This document shows, one piece after another, positions 1-11,209 of a stretch of DNA of 64,000 nt. Position numbers and translations under genes: made by a program. The notes under the pieces are model-generated. The model searched no databases and was not told the origin of the DNA. It was given only the letters and a program-made list of their open reading frames with translations. Origin of the DNA: Megaustenia siamemsis (lineage: Eukaryota > Mollusca > Gastropoda > Stylommatophora > Ariophantidae); NCBI GenBank assembly GCA_032433765.1, contig JAVIAB010000160.1, positions 30,734,121-30,798,120 on the forward strand, written 5' to 3'. The stretch's first letter is position 1. Each line of letters opens with the position of its first letter.

Positions 1-86
1 CGAGAGCTTCACCTTCGGGACACCCCTTAGCAAAGGTGGAGTTCCCGTTTACTGTGCAGTTCACTGCGCCCCCACCCCTTTTCTGA
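1..86. other. Unassigned left edge
   Basis: No gene or repeat is recognised here. It is fairly GC-rich compared with what follows and stops where the 40-bp minisatellite begins. Confidence 0.4.
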
Positions 87-1215
87 GAAATTTCTCTAGT
101 TATACTAAATCATCATCATGTACCATACCGGTTGGCGTAGGCGATTATGTCCTTCCACAATCTTCTATTTACAGTGCATCGTATCAGTTCTGTTGTTGAC
201 TGCTTTCCAAGCCATGACACCAAGCTATCCATTATTTTCTCTCTTTGTCGTCCGCGATCTCTCTTTCCTTTTATTTTGCCAGTTGTAACCAAGTATTCCA
301 ACTTTCCTCTTCTCATGATGTGCCCGAAAAATGTTGATTGTTTCTTTCTGATGTTTTTAGGAGCTGCCTTTTTGTGTGGCCTCTTTGAGAACTTCCTCAT
401 TGGTCTTTTTAGCTGTCCAGGAAACTTTTAACATTCTTCAGTTATACAAAATAACCTCCAGTTATACCAAATTTCTCGTTAGTTATACTAAATAACCTCC
501 AATTATACCAAATTTCTCTTAGTTATACTAAATTTAGTTATACTAAATAACCTCCAGTTATACCAAATTTCTCTTAGTTATGCTAAATAACCTCCAGTTA
601 TACCAAATTTCTCTTAGTTATCCTAAATTTAGTTATACTAAATAACCTCCAATTATACCAAATTTCTCTTAGTTATACTAAATTTAGTTATACTAAATAA
701 CCTCCAGTTATACCAAATTTCTCTTAGTTATACTAAATTTAGTTATACTAAATAACCTCCAGTTATACCAAATTTCTCTTAGTTATACTAAATAACCTCC
801 AGTTATACCAAATTTCTCTTAGTTATCCTAAATTTAGTTATACTAAATAACCTCCAATTATACCAAATTTCTCTTAGTTATACTAAATTTAGTTATACTA
901 AATAACCTCCAGTTATACCAAATCTCTCTTCATTATACTAAATAACCTCCAGTTATACCAAATTTCTCTTAGTTATACCAAACAATCTCCAGTTATACCA
1001 AATTTCTCTTAGTTATACCAAACAATCTCCAGTTATACCAAATTTCTCTTAGTTATACCAAATAACCTCCAGTTATACTAAATTTCTCTTAGTTATACCA
1101 AATAACCTCCAGGTATACCAAATTTCTCTTAGTTATACCAAACAACATCCGGTTATAGCAAATTTCTCTTATTTATACAAAATAACCTCCAGTTATACCA
1201 AATTTCTTAGTTATG
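87..1215 (+). repeat. 40-bp minisatellite, interrupted by a LINE copy
   Basis: The unit is two related 20-mers, agttatactaaataacctcc and agttataccaaatttctctt, in alternation, with an occasional shortened half-unit. About 20 full units lie between 440 and 1215, and divergence rises toward the right end. A first partial unit at 87-110 precedes the LINE fragment at 110-439, so the array was there before that insertion. No coding potential is apparent. Confidence 0.9.
110..439 (-). mobile_element. 5'-truncated RTE-like LINE 3' end
   Basis: The minus strand encodes the C-terminal tail of a LINE ORF2 (94 codons, 400 to 116). The motifs FFGHIMRRGK, GRQREKIMDSLVSW and LWKDIIAYANRYGT are nearly the same as the end of the larger LINE at 6108-8396, so both belong to one family. 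The 3' terminus is a short (ATG)n run, read as atcatcatc at 109-118. Near-identical 13-mers, agttatac(t/a)aaat, lie at 98-110 and 440-452. They could be a target-site duplication or simply neighbouring minisatellite units. Confidence 0.85.
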
Positions 1216-1825
1216 CATAATTTCTTATAGTTGTACACTACAGCCACCAGTCATACCCTCTTTTAGAAAGTCTTTGAAAGTTATAATTAACAACCTCTAG
1301 TTATACTCAAAACATAACATATTTTTAGACTCACTTCCCAATACCTTCCCCATTAACAATAGACTGCATACATCCAACATATTCAGGTTGGAATTACCAG
1401 TTCCAAATATATATTTGTCTCATCTTTGTGTATTCAGTGAACACAGCCAATCTCAAAGGGCACATTGTGTCTTCACTAATGAAGGAAAACAAACATAGGA
1501 ACATTATGGCACTGTTGAATTTCTGGAGGCTGTCTTTTTAGATATTGATTTCTTGAGCTGGCAATGTTCTATTGAACATTTTATCCTTGTGGTACATTTA
1601 AAATATGTAATGTTGATCTAGTTATTCCAGCATTAGTTTGTTGTCTTGTGTATTTTATGGCTGTGTTGATGAATTTGAACATCCCATGCCCTTTTACTAG
1701 GTAGGGCTCATTACAAGCAGCTTTCCTCTCATTGTTTATGTAAAGCTTGCCTGTTATAAATATTTTTATATGCATTCGGTAAGAGTAAAGTACGAGACTT
1801 CAACCGACGTCTTAGCACGTGAGTT
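1216..1825. other. Unassigned AT-rich spacer
   Basis: Only short random ORFs are present. The first ~100 bases contain decayed copies of the 40-bp unit. I see no gene, RNA or named repeat in the rest. Confidence 0.5.
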
Positions 1826-2106
1826 TACACCTATAATTGCTCGGCCGCCGCCTATCCAGAAATGTTAGGAGATTTCTGTATAGTGTCGCCTCAAGCATCG
1901 AAATTCAGATGCGAGGCGACATTCTTCACCTTCCCAGGGTAATACCCTGGTACCCATTTCTGCCAACGTTTAGGTCAACCGTGGGGGTATTTTTTTTTTT
2001 TCAACCACGAGTAGAATTCACTGCTCCCAGCGGGAATCGAACACAGGTTGTCTGAATATCAGTAGTCCAGTCGGGTGATTTTCCCAACTAGGCTACCGAG
2101 GCCCCC
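1826..2106 (-). mobile_element. tRNA-derived SINE
   Basis: Read on the minus strand it starts with a tRNA-like head. Box A is tagcctagttgg (near 2088-2099) and box B is gttcgattccc (near 2033-2043). A body follows that contains the element ggtacccattt, which is shared in reverse with the SINEs at 22.1, 41.7 and 42.0 kb. The head no longer folds as a clean cloverleaf, so this is a SINE promoter and not a tRNA gene. The far (3') boundary is approximate. Confidence 0.7.
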
Positions 2107-2247
2107 ATGCATTCAATTTTGCTGACCACATCATTATCAGGTTTTGTAACTTCATGGGAATTCATTTCATTACCATTTTGTTGTAGATCACATCTCATAG
2201 GTTTCACCTTCATTTGTTGTTTGTTTATTAATTGTCCATGATTCTCA

Positions 2248-2486
2248 TCTTCTCTTCTCTTCTCTTCTCTTCTCTTCTCTTCTCTCTTCTCTTCTCTTCT
2301 CTTCTCTTCTCTTCTCTTCTCTTCTCTTCTCTTCTCTTCTCTTCTCTTCTCTTCTCTTCTCTTCTCTTCTCTTCTCTTCTCCTTCTCCTCTCCTCTCCTC
2401 TCCTCTCCTCTCCTCTCCTCTCCTCTCCTCTCCTCTCCTCTCCTCTCCTCTCCTCTCCTCCTCTCCTCTCTTCTCTTCCCTCCCTT
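2248..2486 (+). repeat. 239-nt pure pyrimidine tract, (TTCTC)n then (TCCTC)n
   Basis: Every base from 2248 to 2486 on the + strand is C or T. The left half is a ttctc pentamer repeat and the right half tcctc. The tract lies about 620 bp before the KEAP1 start codon, in its presumed upstream region or 5' UTR intron. Long reading frames across it (Glu/Arg-rich on one strand, Ser/Leu-rich on the other) are translation artefacts of the repeat. Confidence 0.95.
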
Positions 2487-3110
2487 AAACCAGTGTTCCA
2501 CTGATTTAAAAAAAAATAAATATGAGCACTTCATTACAAAGATTTGTTTACAAAGCAGATGTTTCAATTTCTGAATCACTAATATTTAGCTAAACTTTTT
2601 GCCTTTTTTGAATAATATCCCCAATCTTTTGTAATCAGAGATTCTAGATGTCATCATTATAAATTTATGTGCTTAGTAAATCATTATTTAGATTAACTGG
2701 ATATGTAGCTTACATGTTGGATCATATATTCTCACATTATATTTCATTCATCAAATTGTTTTAGTAGTTAAACTCATAAGGATTTAAAAAATTAAGAGTT
2801 CATATATGTTCTGACTAAAACATATGCCAGGACTTATGTGATTAACAACTTGAATTTCTTCTTTACTAATAACTGACATCTTTGTTTGATGAGATGATTT
2901 TTGTGTGGTTATTTCAGAACCTAACAATGACAAGACAACTCTACCACAGTCAAAAGAAATACAATGTTGCTATGTGTAAACATACAGCTCTTTCACTTTG
3001 TCATCTGCTACTAGTTGAAGTTTTCTCCTGACACTTGCTTGTATTTACATGTGTCTCAAGTGTCATTTGTACCCTTTGTGTCAAGTTTCTCTTCATTTTA
3101 ACAATCCATC
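2487..3110 (+). promoter_or_regulatory. KEAP1 upstream region / 5' UTR
   Basis: This is AT-rich and non-coding. A plausible splice acceptor, ttatttcag followed by aacc, ends near 2918, so the first coding exon may have a 5' UTR starting there and joined to a non-coding exon further left. No convincing TATA box or core promoter is visible. An in-frame TAA at 3099-3101 closes the KEAP1 frame just before its ATG. Confidence 0.4.
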
Positions 3111-4333
3111 ATGTCTTCCAAAGACACATCAAGCTACCGTCCAAGAGCACAAATAACTGAAAAACCAGCAGACGGCAGCATGCATTTCACAATTATGAAA
3201 CATCCGAAGGAAGCCCTGGAAGTGATGAGCATTCTGCGGCGTTCTAAGAAGCTTTGTGATGTCACCCTGGTCGTAGGTGAAGAGAAGATCATGGCACATA
3301 AGATTGTCTTGGCTGCGTCAAGTCCCTATTTCCGAGCCATGTTCACTAGTGGTATGAGGGAGGAAGAGATGACTACAATTCCATTGCATGGAATCTCACC
3401 CTGCACACTAGCAGTACTTGTGGAGTTTGCATACACCGCAGAAGTCAGTATAAAAGAAACCAACGTTTGCTATCTCCTGCCAGCAGCTACAATGTTTCAG
3501 ATGAACCATGTTGTCGAAGCATGCACAGTTTTCTTAGAACACCAGTTAGATCCCAGCAACTGTATAGGAATTGCAGACTTTGCCAGTGAGCACGGTTGTT
3601 TAGAGCTGGAAAATAAAGCTCGTAAGTTTATCAGAAAACATTTCTGTGAAGTGATACAGTGTGATGAGTTTCTCGTTCTGAGCCCGTGCCAGATGATCAA
3701 CTTGGTGAAGCAGGATGAGCTGAATGTCCAGTGTGAGTCAGAGGTGTTTAAGGCTGTTATACGGTGGGTGGAACATGATCCTGAAAGACGGCTCGAAATT
3801 CTTCATGGGCTATTATCATCTGTGAGGCTCAATTTTCTGTCTCCGACATTTCTGGAGCAACAGTTAAACAACTGTCATTTGTTAAAGAAAATGCCGAAAT
3901 GCATTGAAACAATATCTGAAAAGCTGAAGGGGCTGAAACTCCACCAGAAATGCTCTGATTTGCCAAGAAGACCGTGTGCTCCTTTAGTAATATTCTGTGC
4001 TGGAGGATATCTGAGGCAGTCGTTGAGCAATTTTGAGTGTTACAACCCTAAAAATAAGCAGTGGTTGCGTCTTCCTGACTTACCAACACCACGAAGTGGA
4101 TTAGGGGCCTGTACAGTACGAGGAGCCCTTTATATTATTGGTGGCAGAAACAATTCACCTGATGGCAATGTGGACTCTACCTGCTTGGATATGTATGATC
4201 CCATGAGGAACGTATGGATACCCAAACATCCAATGAATTATCCTCGTAATCGAGTTGGAGTTGGTGTTATAGACAATATGATCTATGCAGTTGGAGGCTC
4301 TCATGGGACTATCCATCATACATCAGCAGAAAG
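3111..4333 (+). CDS. KEAP1: KEAP1 coding exon 1: BTB, BACK and first Kelch blades
   Basis: KEAP1 is the cytoplasmic substrate adaptor that links NRF2-type (CNC-bZIP) factors to CUL3-RBX1 ubiquitin ligase and releases them on oxidative or electrophilic stress. The exon encodes residues 1-408 of 581 (human: 624). BTB spans about 29-145 ([26 protein letters not shown]). The BACK region spans about 150-280 and Kelch starts at about 294. Blade motifs [30 protein letters not shown] and [11 protein letters not shown] match human KEAP1 closely. Kept NRF2-contact positions are Y300, S329, R346, N348, N353, R381 and H402. Human Cys151 aligns with N118 and Cys273 with L240; Cys226, 241, 288 and 297 are kept. 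The ATG was chosen because TAA lies in frame 9 bases upstream and -3 is A. The exon ends ag|gtaaga (phase 2). Confidence 0.96.
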
Positions 4334-4427
4334 GTAAGATGATTGCATTGTTTAGTATTTAAATGTGAGCTCAGTGGTAGAGTACACAAAAAGACTTAAA
4401 CTTAGAGAAAAGACTTAAACTAGTAAA

Positions 4428-4562
4428 AGAAGATTTATCAACCAACACAGAACTGGAGTCATCAGTCGCTGGACACTACGAAACTTGCTGAGGATGTGGT
4501 CTGAGCACCTATGGACATGTTCAGAGTGCAGTGATGATGACCCGCAAATAACTCAATAACAC
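4428..4562 (+). repeat. Dispersed repeat family A, copy 1
   Basis: The segment containing ggagtcatcagtcgctggac, then cttgctgagga and a distal atgatgacccgcaaataact, recurs on the opposite strand at 19467-19725 with many substitutions. The right ends coincide, as expected for retroposed copies sharing a 3' end. The family is not recognised. It may be the 3' part of a LINE. Confidence 0.65.
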
Positions 4563-4959
4563 AAAAATAATAGAAAACATAGAAATGAAAATTATATTTC
4601 AAGTGAAACATTTTTACTTCTCTAAAAGGACAACTTAGTTTGACAAAAGTCATTTTTCTTAAATATTGACAATTTTAGGGCTTATTTTCCCCCCATCTTC
4701 ACTTTTTCTTATCCGAGTGGATGGATTCTCTTTTTTTTTAGATCTTTTTTTTAGTGTAGCTTAACCAGTTGGGTTGCTAGTTCATGGTAAGCCATGATAT
4801 CTGCACCTTTTGCCCTGATATATCTATATTCAGCATAGTTCAATTTTTAATTGCTAAACAGTTTCGCCAGGGCAGCAAACATTTTGGCCTATTCTTTTTT
4901 TCACTTCTAACTGCCAAGAGTTCATTAACATGTGCAGAGTGTACATGTGATCTGTTTTT

Positions 4960-5140
4960 TTTCACAGGATCTCACCACCTAGAGAACTGGGTAGAAGGGT
5001 AAAGCCACAAAGAAAGCACTGATTTGAAGAGAAAAATTTGCTCTGCCTGTGGCAAAATTCAAACCCAAGACCACCTTGCCAAGCAGCTGTTTTAGACAAC
5101 CCAGCTGTCCACCTGAGTTGATAAAAGCCACTGTTGATCT
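4960..5140 (-). repeat. Possible decayed tRNA-derived SINE
   Basis: The minus strand holds an arrangement like a degenerate tRNA head (gtggacagctgggttg followed by gggtttgaattttgcc), resembling boxes A and B at normal spacing. No TSD or second copy was found in the window, so this is weak. Confidence 0.25.
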
Positions 5141-5339
5141 CCACATCAGGTGGATTCAGGTCGAAATCATGATAAAGTCAAGAAGTTTCTTTTCCTATTG
5201 GGGTGAAATAAAAACCCAAACACCCCATGGTGACTACACTAGGTGTGCCATCTTTATTCTTCAGCCCTATGTTCTCCTTGTATGGACCTGAAACTTTGAC
5301 ATTTTGTTCAAGAAAAAAAAGAGATTAAAAAAATAATAG

Positions 5340-5925
5340 ATTCCACGTGTGCTACCTTCAGAAAAATGACTAACATTAACTGGCAGGACAAAGTAACCAA
5401 CTCAGATGTTCTGCAGCTTTCTAGACTTCCATCCGTTATGACAACACTGAGGTGTCAAAGATTAAAGTGGATGGGACATGTTTGAAAAATGGACAACTAT
5501 CACATTCCAATAAATATTATATGAGGAGCTTATAGATGAGAAGTGGCCTTTCTTCTACCTTTTAGCTCCCAGTGGAGCATAGGTCTTCAACAAACACTTT
5601 CCAAGTCGTTTTGTTTTTTGCAATTCTTTTAAGATCATTCCATGTCTTCCCCATCATCTTCATCTCTGCTTCGATCTGTCTTCTCCAAGAATTCCTTGGT
5701 CTTCCTCTTTGTAGAAGTGGCCTTTGGGCAGACTAAAATTGAGATACAAAAAATGAAAGGTATCCAAAGTGAATTCACCATTAGTGAAAAAAAATCTGGG
5801 AAAAGCTTGCAGATGATCGTAAACCATGGAGCAGATATATAAAAGGAGGCATGCTAATATATGAGAATGAAATGAAGTCAAAGTTAGAAGAAAAAAGGCA
5901 CAAGAGAAAAGAAGTGAGACTGTGA
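5340..5925 (+). mobile_element. Decayed LINE ORF2 C-terminal fragment, split by a later insertion
   Basis: Conceptual translation in shifting frames gives the usual LINE C-terminal landmarks. WQDKVTNSDVL, RLKWMGHV and ILYEELIDEKWP come from the left part. GRLKLRYKK and a Lys/Arg-rich end (EEKRHKRKE) come from the right part. Several stops interrupt it. The two halves are separated by a minus-strand LINE tail at 5552-5712. Reading agaagtggccttt once rejoins them in order. It lies in KEAP1 intron 1. Confidence 0.8.
5552..5712 (-). mobile_element. 161-bp LINE 3' end nested in another LINE
   Basis: The minus strand reads RGRPRNSWRR, then EMKMMGKTWNDLKRIAKN and WKVFVEDLCSTGS followed by a stop (TAA, complement of 5562-5564). 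This is a familiar LINE ORF2 terminus. It is flanked by perfect 13-bp repeats agaagtggccttt at 5539-5551 and 5713-5725, the target-site duplication of a target-primed retroposition event. The copy is extremely 5'-truncated. Confidence 0.88.
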
Positions 5926-6107
5926 TAAAAAATGTCCTTGTTTATTTTGCAGCCAGAACCTGCCATTGGCAAGATCAGCCTTGAGGAAAGCTGTTTGGCA
6001 AAACAGTATCAGGCATTTACTTTTGTAGACCAGCATTCATCTGTTCTCAACCACCTGTGAAGATGCAAAAGGCCATATTATATATTTATACACTTATATA
6101 TGAAATG

Positions 6108-8396
6108 ACACATGAAATGATTATAGGTAACACCTGGTTAAAACAACACCCTAGGCGACTATGGACATGGCAAAGCCCAGACAAAAAAGTACACAATCAA
6201 ATTGATTTTATACTGGTACAGAAAAGATTCAGGAATGGGCTAACATCTGTTAAAATAAGGCCAGGAGCAGATTACAATAGTGACCATGTACCAGTAGTTG
6301 GAAAGATAAGAATAAAACTGCAGAAGGCTCAGAAATCTCCAAGAAATATATAATTAGAACTAGATATACTTAGAGTAGATAAACAGATGAGTGATAAGTA
6401 TGGCATGATAGTACAAAATATACATATTGCTATTGAGAAAATGCAGGACATCGAGGAGCAGTGGGAAATGCTCAAACAATCGATTCAACAAACATTAAAA
6501 AAAGTAATACCAGTGACCAAAAGAATAAACAAAAAGAAATGGATGACAGAAGATATATTACAACTAATGGATGAAAGAAGAAAACATAAGAAAGAAGAAC
6601 GGACATACAAAATATTGCACAAAGAGATCCAAAACAAATGCAGAGATGCAAAGGAAGGATGGTTAAAACAGAAATGTGAAGAAATGGAAAAACAGCAAAA
6701 GAAAGACTCAAAATGTATGCACAATCAGTTAAATGAATTAACAGGAAGAAAAGAAGTCAAAGTTTCAGGATGTGTTAAGTCAAAGGAAGGAAATATAATA
6801 ATGGGACAGGAGAAGACAATAGAAAGATGGACAGAATATATCAGTCAACTTTATGATGATGAAAGACCAGAGTTAAACAATTTAAACAAAGACACAGGAC
6901 CACCAATTATGCAGAGTGAAGTGGAGGACACAATTCAACACATGAAAAGAGGCAAAGCTCCTGGTCCTGACAATATAACAATCGAAGAGATAAATGCATT
7001 AGGAGAGCTGGGAGTTCAAGTCACAACAAAACTACTCAATGACATATATAACACTGGACATATACTCGAAGATCTACTAAAATCTATCTTTGTAGCCATA
7101 CCGAAGAAGTCAGGCGCCACTGATTGTGAAGACCATCGCACTATTAGTGTCATGAGCCATATGACAAAAATATGACTAAGAATCATCATGAGACATGTAA
7201 GAAACAAAATAAAACCAGAAATAAGTGAGGAACAATGTGGATTTGTGGAAGGAAAGGGCACCAATAATGCAGTATACATCTTAAGAACATTGATAGAAAG
7301 ATCAATAGAGGTAAAGAAAGATCTATATATGTGCTTTATAGACTATACAAAAGCATTTGACAAAGTAAAGCATGTGGAAATAATCAATATGCTGGAGAAA
7401 TTAAACATTGATGGCAAGGATCTGCGAATCATAAAAAAAACATGTACTGGCAACAAACAGCAGCAATACGAATTAACAACCAAACAGGACAATTTCAATT
7501 TATAAAACAAGGAGTCAGACAAGGCTGTGTTCTGTCGGCGGATTTGTTTTCACTTTACAGCGAACAATAGTAGACAAAAAAGGAGTTGAAGTCAACAGTC
7601 ACAACATAAATAATTTGCGATATGCGGATGACACAGTCTTAATACCAAAGACAGAGAATGAACTACAAGAAATGATAGACATAAGAGTAAAAGAAAGCAT
7701 CAAGAAATGTCTCAGTCTGAATAGTAAGAAAACAGAAGTAATGGTCATATCGAAGAAACAATCATCACCAGCATGCAGCATAGAAATAAACAGGACAAAT
7801 TTGAAACAAGTGCAACGTGTCAAATACTTGGGCACAATAATAACATCAGATGGGAGATGCACCACAGAAATAAAAAGCAGAATAGCTCAGGCCAAAATAG
7901 CATTTCAGAAAATGAAAAATATCTTATGCAACAAATTTATGTCAATAGAAATGAGAAAGAGAGTTCATCGGTGCTATATAGAACCAATTCTGACCTATGG
8001 AAGTGAATTATGGACAGTAGACAAACAAATGAAAAGACGATTGGAGGCCGCAGAGATGGGATTTCTCAGAAGAATGTTAAAAGTTCCCTGGACAGCTAAA
8101 AAGACCAACGAGGAAATTCTCAGAGGTCAACACAAAAAGGGAACTCTTAAAAAACATCAGAAAAAAGCAATCAACATTTTTCGGGCACATCATGAGAAGA
8201 GGAAAGTTGGAATACTTGGTTACAACTGGCAAATAAAAGGAGAGAGAGATCGCGGACGACAAAGAGAGAAAATACTGGATAGCATGGTGTCATGGCATGG
8301 AAAACAGCCAACAACAGAACCGATACGTTGCGCTGTAGATAGAAGATTGTGGAAGGACATGATCGCCCATGCCAACCGGTATGGCACATGATGATG
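6108..8396 (+). mobile_element. 5'-truncated RTE-like LINE in KEAP1 intron 1
   Basis: A 2,289-bp non-LTR retrotransposon copy in the host gene's sense orientation. It is bounded by 12-bp direct repeats atatatgaaatg at 6096-6107 and 8397-8408, and ends in a short (ATG)n tail (atgatgatg near 8388-8396). Tails of short tandem repeats rather than poly(A) are typical of RTE-clade elements; the clade assignment is inference. It starts inside the endonuclease domain, so it was truncated on insertion. Fragments of the same family occur at 110-439, and probably at 11210-11890 and 22375-22545. Confidence 0.92.
6114..8391 (+). pseudogene. LINE ORF2: endonuclease C-terminus, reverse transcriptase and tail (broken)
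   Basis: In order the sequence shows the AP-endonuclease end (NQIDFILV ... SDHVPVVG, codons before 6353); the RT entry region (RGKAPGPDNITIEEI, near 6940); the first RT catalytic motif FIDYTKAFD (near 7335-7361) with the D intact; and the YADD catalytic box (MRYADDTVLI, from 7615). After these come the thumb (KYLGTIITSDGRC), LTYGSELW, LRRMLKVPW and a basic tail ending HANRYGT before the stop at 8389-8391. Defects are in-frame stops near 6351 and 7173 and a frameshift between 7505 and 7615. It cannot make a full protein, although its catalytic motifs remain readable. Confidence 0.9.
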
Positions 8397-8408
8397 ATAT
8401 ATGAAATG

Positions 8409-10297
8409 CCAAATACCATAAGTCTCCCACCCTGTCTGTCTTCTTCTTATACACCATCAGATTCCTTGGGAGATCAACAGTTCTAATATATTGTCTACCT
8501 GACAACTTTCACTGTTGCCATTATGATGCTGTTATCCTCTATGTCATCCTTTCATCTGACTATGGTTCAACCTCTGACGCCTTTCCTCAAATTATGGTGC
8601 AGCAGTGGTTAAATAAGAGAGTAGAGGAAGCTGTTGATTGCTTTGTGGTTTTAGGATGTAAAATTGCATTTTGATTGTTTCTTGAGGGAATGAGTTTGTT
8701 TCCTTCTTCCTTAGCACCAGCAATCAATCGTAAATCATTTATTGCTGTCAGTTTATGCATTGCATTAAAGTCTGAAGATAATTCAACCATTTCTGATTTG
8801 TAGGAGAGCCTGCATGTCTTCAAGAACTATATGTGATAGAAATAAAACCCAACAGCTCTCTGAAATTGAAGAAGATGAAAGAAGTGGAAAGGACTAGATA
8901 ATACCCAATTTGGTTGCCATATATGCAGGGTGGGAACAACCATAGACTAGGGCAAACAAACCTATAAGGAATATCAACTGAATTTGTATGCAATCCATGT
9001 TTCATGAAACCATGCAGTGTTATTCACTCTGACGTAGATGTTTTTGTGGAATATAAAATGTGAAGTCAATTACCATTGAACAATAATGCTGCCATAGAAA
9101 ATATGTACATACAGTGACAGTGCACATTGTCCTTTACTTACTTATTATACTTTTTATTTTTGGTGAAGAGTACTCTTAATACACTTCAATAGAAAACTTA
9201 GCACCAACAAATGTTTGTATATAAACATATTGCTGAATCTGCATGGTGACCCAATTTCTCTAGTCACATTTGGGGCCTGCATAAATAGCCTGCCAGTGAT
9301 ATTACCTCTTTTTCTTGGATGTAATAAGTTGGCAGTCTGTGCAAATGCAGTGTGACAAGGGGCTGTGTTGCTGAGCCTGTGTTTGAATGCTATTTCAGGC
9401 TGTCTGTTGTTTACTGTGTTTGCTGTTGTTATTTTTGAATGTTTCTGAGTTCTGTAAAAATACTTTTATCTGTGCATATTTTATAAACCATTCACTTTAC
9501 TTTCTTATTCAGCTCTTTATTCCTGAAGCAATTTCTGGTGGCACATCCCGTGATATCTAAGTCTGTCTGATCACACAGTGGTGCCATAACAAAGTCAGTC
9601 AATGTCTTACCTATACAGGGAGGGTTCTTTTAAAACTGCAACATTAATTTACTTATTTTAAAAAATATAAGTCTTTCCCTTGAGGAGATGGCACTTTCAA
9701 TCTTATCATTTTATATTCACCATTAACCCAAGCTGTGGTGAAGTAAAGTACCATATCATTTGTTCAACAAGATGAACAATTTTCAAATGAGTATTCCACA
9801 AGACATCAGATGCTGGTACTCAAGTGATATAGATTCACAGAGAATATCATGATCATTTTACAATGTGATAAAGAAGATTAAAGAGTGATTATTCATTGCA
9901 CATTGGAATCATTAGTCAACCAATCACTTTAAAAAAAGTCTTTTGGAGCATATGCCATACAGAAGGTAAGGTCTCTCCATCTTTGTTATATTGATAAGTA
10001 AAAGATGCAGAAAATTACTAAATGGTCTGTTGTCCCTTCCTCCTTGTAAAACTTACACCTTCTAAAACTGACACAAGTCCATTTTTTAGAAAAACTCTTG
10101 AAACTTAAGGGAAATGCCCATAAGATGGAAGATATGTACATGTCCATCTCAGTTATCTCTATTCATAATCTGTTGCTTGATGTTCTGTTCTTTCCCAGAT
10201 ATCTTCAAATCACATCTTGTTGTACCATTTAGTGTTGATAATTTTCCCAATGGGTGCTTAATCTGTATCCATTATTTGGTTATATAGTTATGGTTAG
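8409..10297. other. KEAP1 intron 1, unassigned part
   Basis: No ORF above 80 codons, no tandem array and no recognisable transposon. The sequence is AT-rich, as expected for an intron. Confidence 0.5.
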
Positions 10298-10480
10298 TTG
10301 AAGGCCCCAGTATCACTGCAAATGAATTAAAATCCATAATTGCTCAAACACCTGTGCCAGTGGAATTATCCGAATTAAAACTCATCTCATTGAAGGATCC
10401 AATCAAAGAAAGATAGCTGCAGTCCCTATCATAGCAGCAACAGCACACGCCAAAAGACATAAGGCCAAGCGGCACTGAAA
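10298..10480 (-). repeat. Dispersed repeat family B, copy 1
   Basis: The reverse complement contains gagcaattatggattttaat, then tttgcagtgata and ggggccttc. It aligns with the + strand at 13300-13475 over about 170 bp, including ggatccttcaat-like and gataattccac-like blocks. A short third copy lies at 18040-18095. Three copies within 8 kb make it an interspersed repeat. The family is unnamed here and has no visible coding region. Confidence 0.75.
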
Positions 10481-10915
10481 GTGAATGCAGCTTAACTGTC
10501 CTTTATCATGTGGTATCATCATTCATCGTAAGCAATTGGAATATCAAAACACGATCCGGATGAAAAACACAGCTCACTGTGTGCAGAGCACTAACTCAGT
10601 AGCTCCAACTGCAAGCCGGACTTGGAACTTGAGAAAACTGCAACAATTGAGACTTTTCGAACACCTCGCTGTGTCTGCACTGGACAAGTGACCAGTAATG
10701 GGATAATGCTGTAAATAGTTTTATTCAGCATCCGTGTCATAATACAAGTGTTTTTACATTCGCTCTAAATAATAGCTTTAGCTTGACTTGAGAATGACAA
10801 ATAAACATTTTCTGAGCTAAATCTCTTACACATATGATCTTGATATTGTCAATTTTGTTACGTATTGTGAGGCATGACACATAGCAACGTAATATTGCAA
10901 TGTAATGGCTTGCAG

Positions 10916-11121
10916 GTATGATACTGAGAATGACTGTTGGACAAATATTGCCAGCATGTCTGTCAGGCGTATAGGAGTTGGTTGTGCTGTGCTGAACAGA
11001 TTGCTGTATGCTGTCGGAGGCTTTGATGGTCAGTATAGGTTGAGCTGCGTAGAGTGCTACGATCCAGAACATGACCAGTGGACAGAGATTAAGCCCATGA
11101 ACACCATGAGGAGTGGGGCAG
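10916..11121 (+). CDS. KEAP1: KEAP1 coding exon 2 (Kelch blades 3-4)
   Basis: The acceptor is tgcag|g at 10911-10915. The first base completes Arg408 and the exon then encodes YDTENDCW through NTMRSGA (residues 409-476). The last base (11121) begins the Gly477 codon and the donor is g|gtatgg (phase 1). The Kelch motif [20 protein letters not shown] is almost human KEAP1. Aligned NRF2-pocket residues kept are I427, F444, R449 and S474. Phase and protein homology both fix the borders. Confidence 0.95.
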
Positions 11122-11209
11122 GTATGGATGAGATTGTCTCCTTTCTTTTCTCTTATTTGTTAAGATGACTTTTTCTTATTTTATTTGAAGATAATGTTGA
11201 TCATCATTA

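Noticed and set aside
2088..2579. 163-codon Glu/Arg-rich protein on the minus strand
   Set aside because: It is translation of a pentanucleotide repeat plus chance flanks; the opposite strand is equally open.
4784..5291. Overlapping short ORFs in KEAP1 intron 1
   Set aside because: They overlap on both strands in decayed repeat sequence with no recognisable domain.
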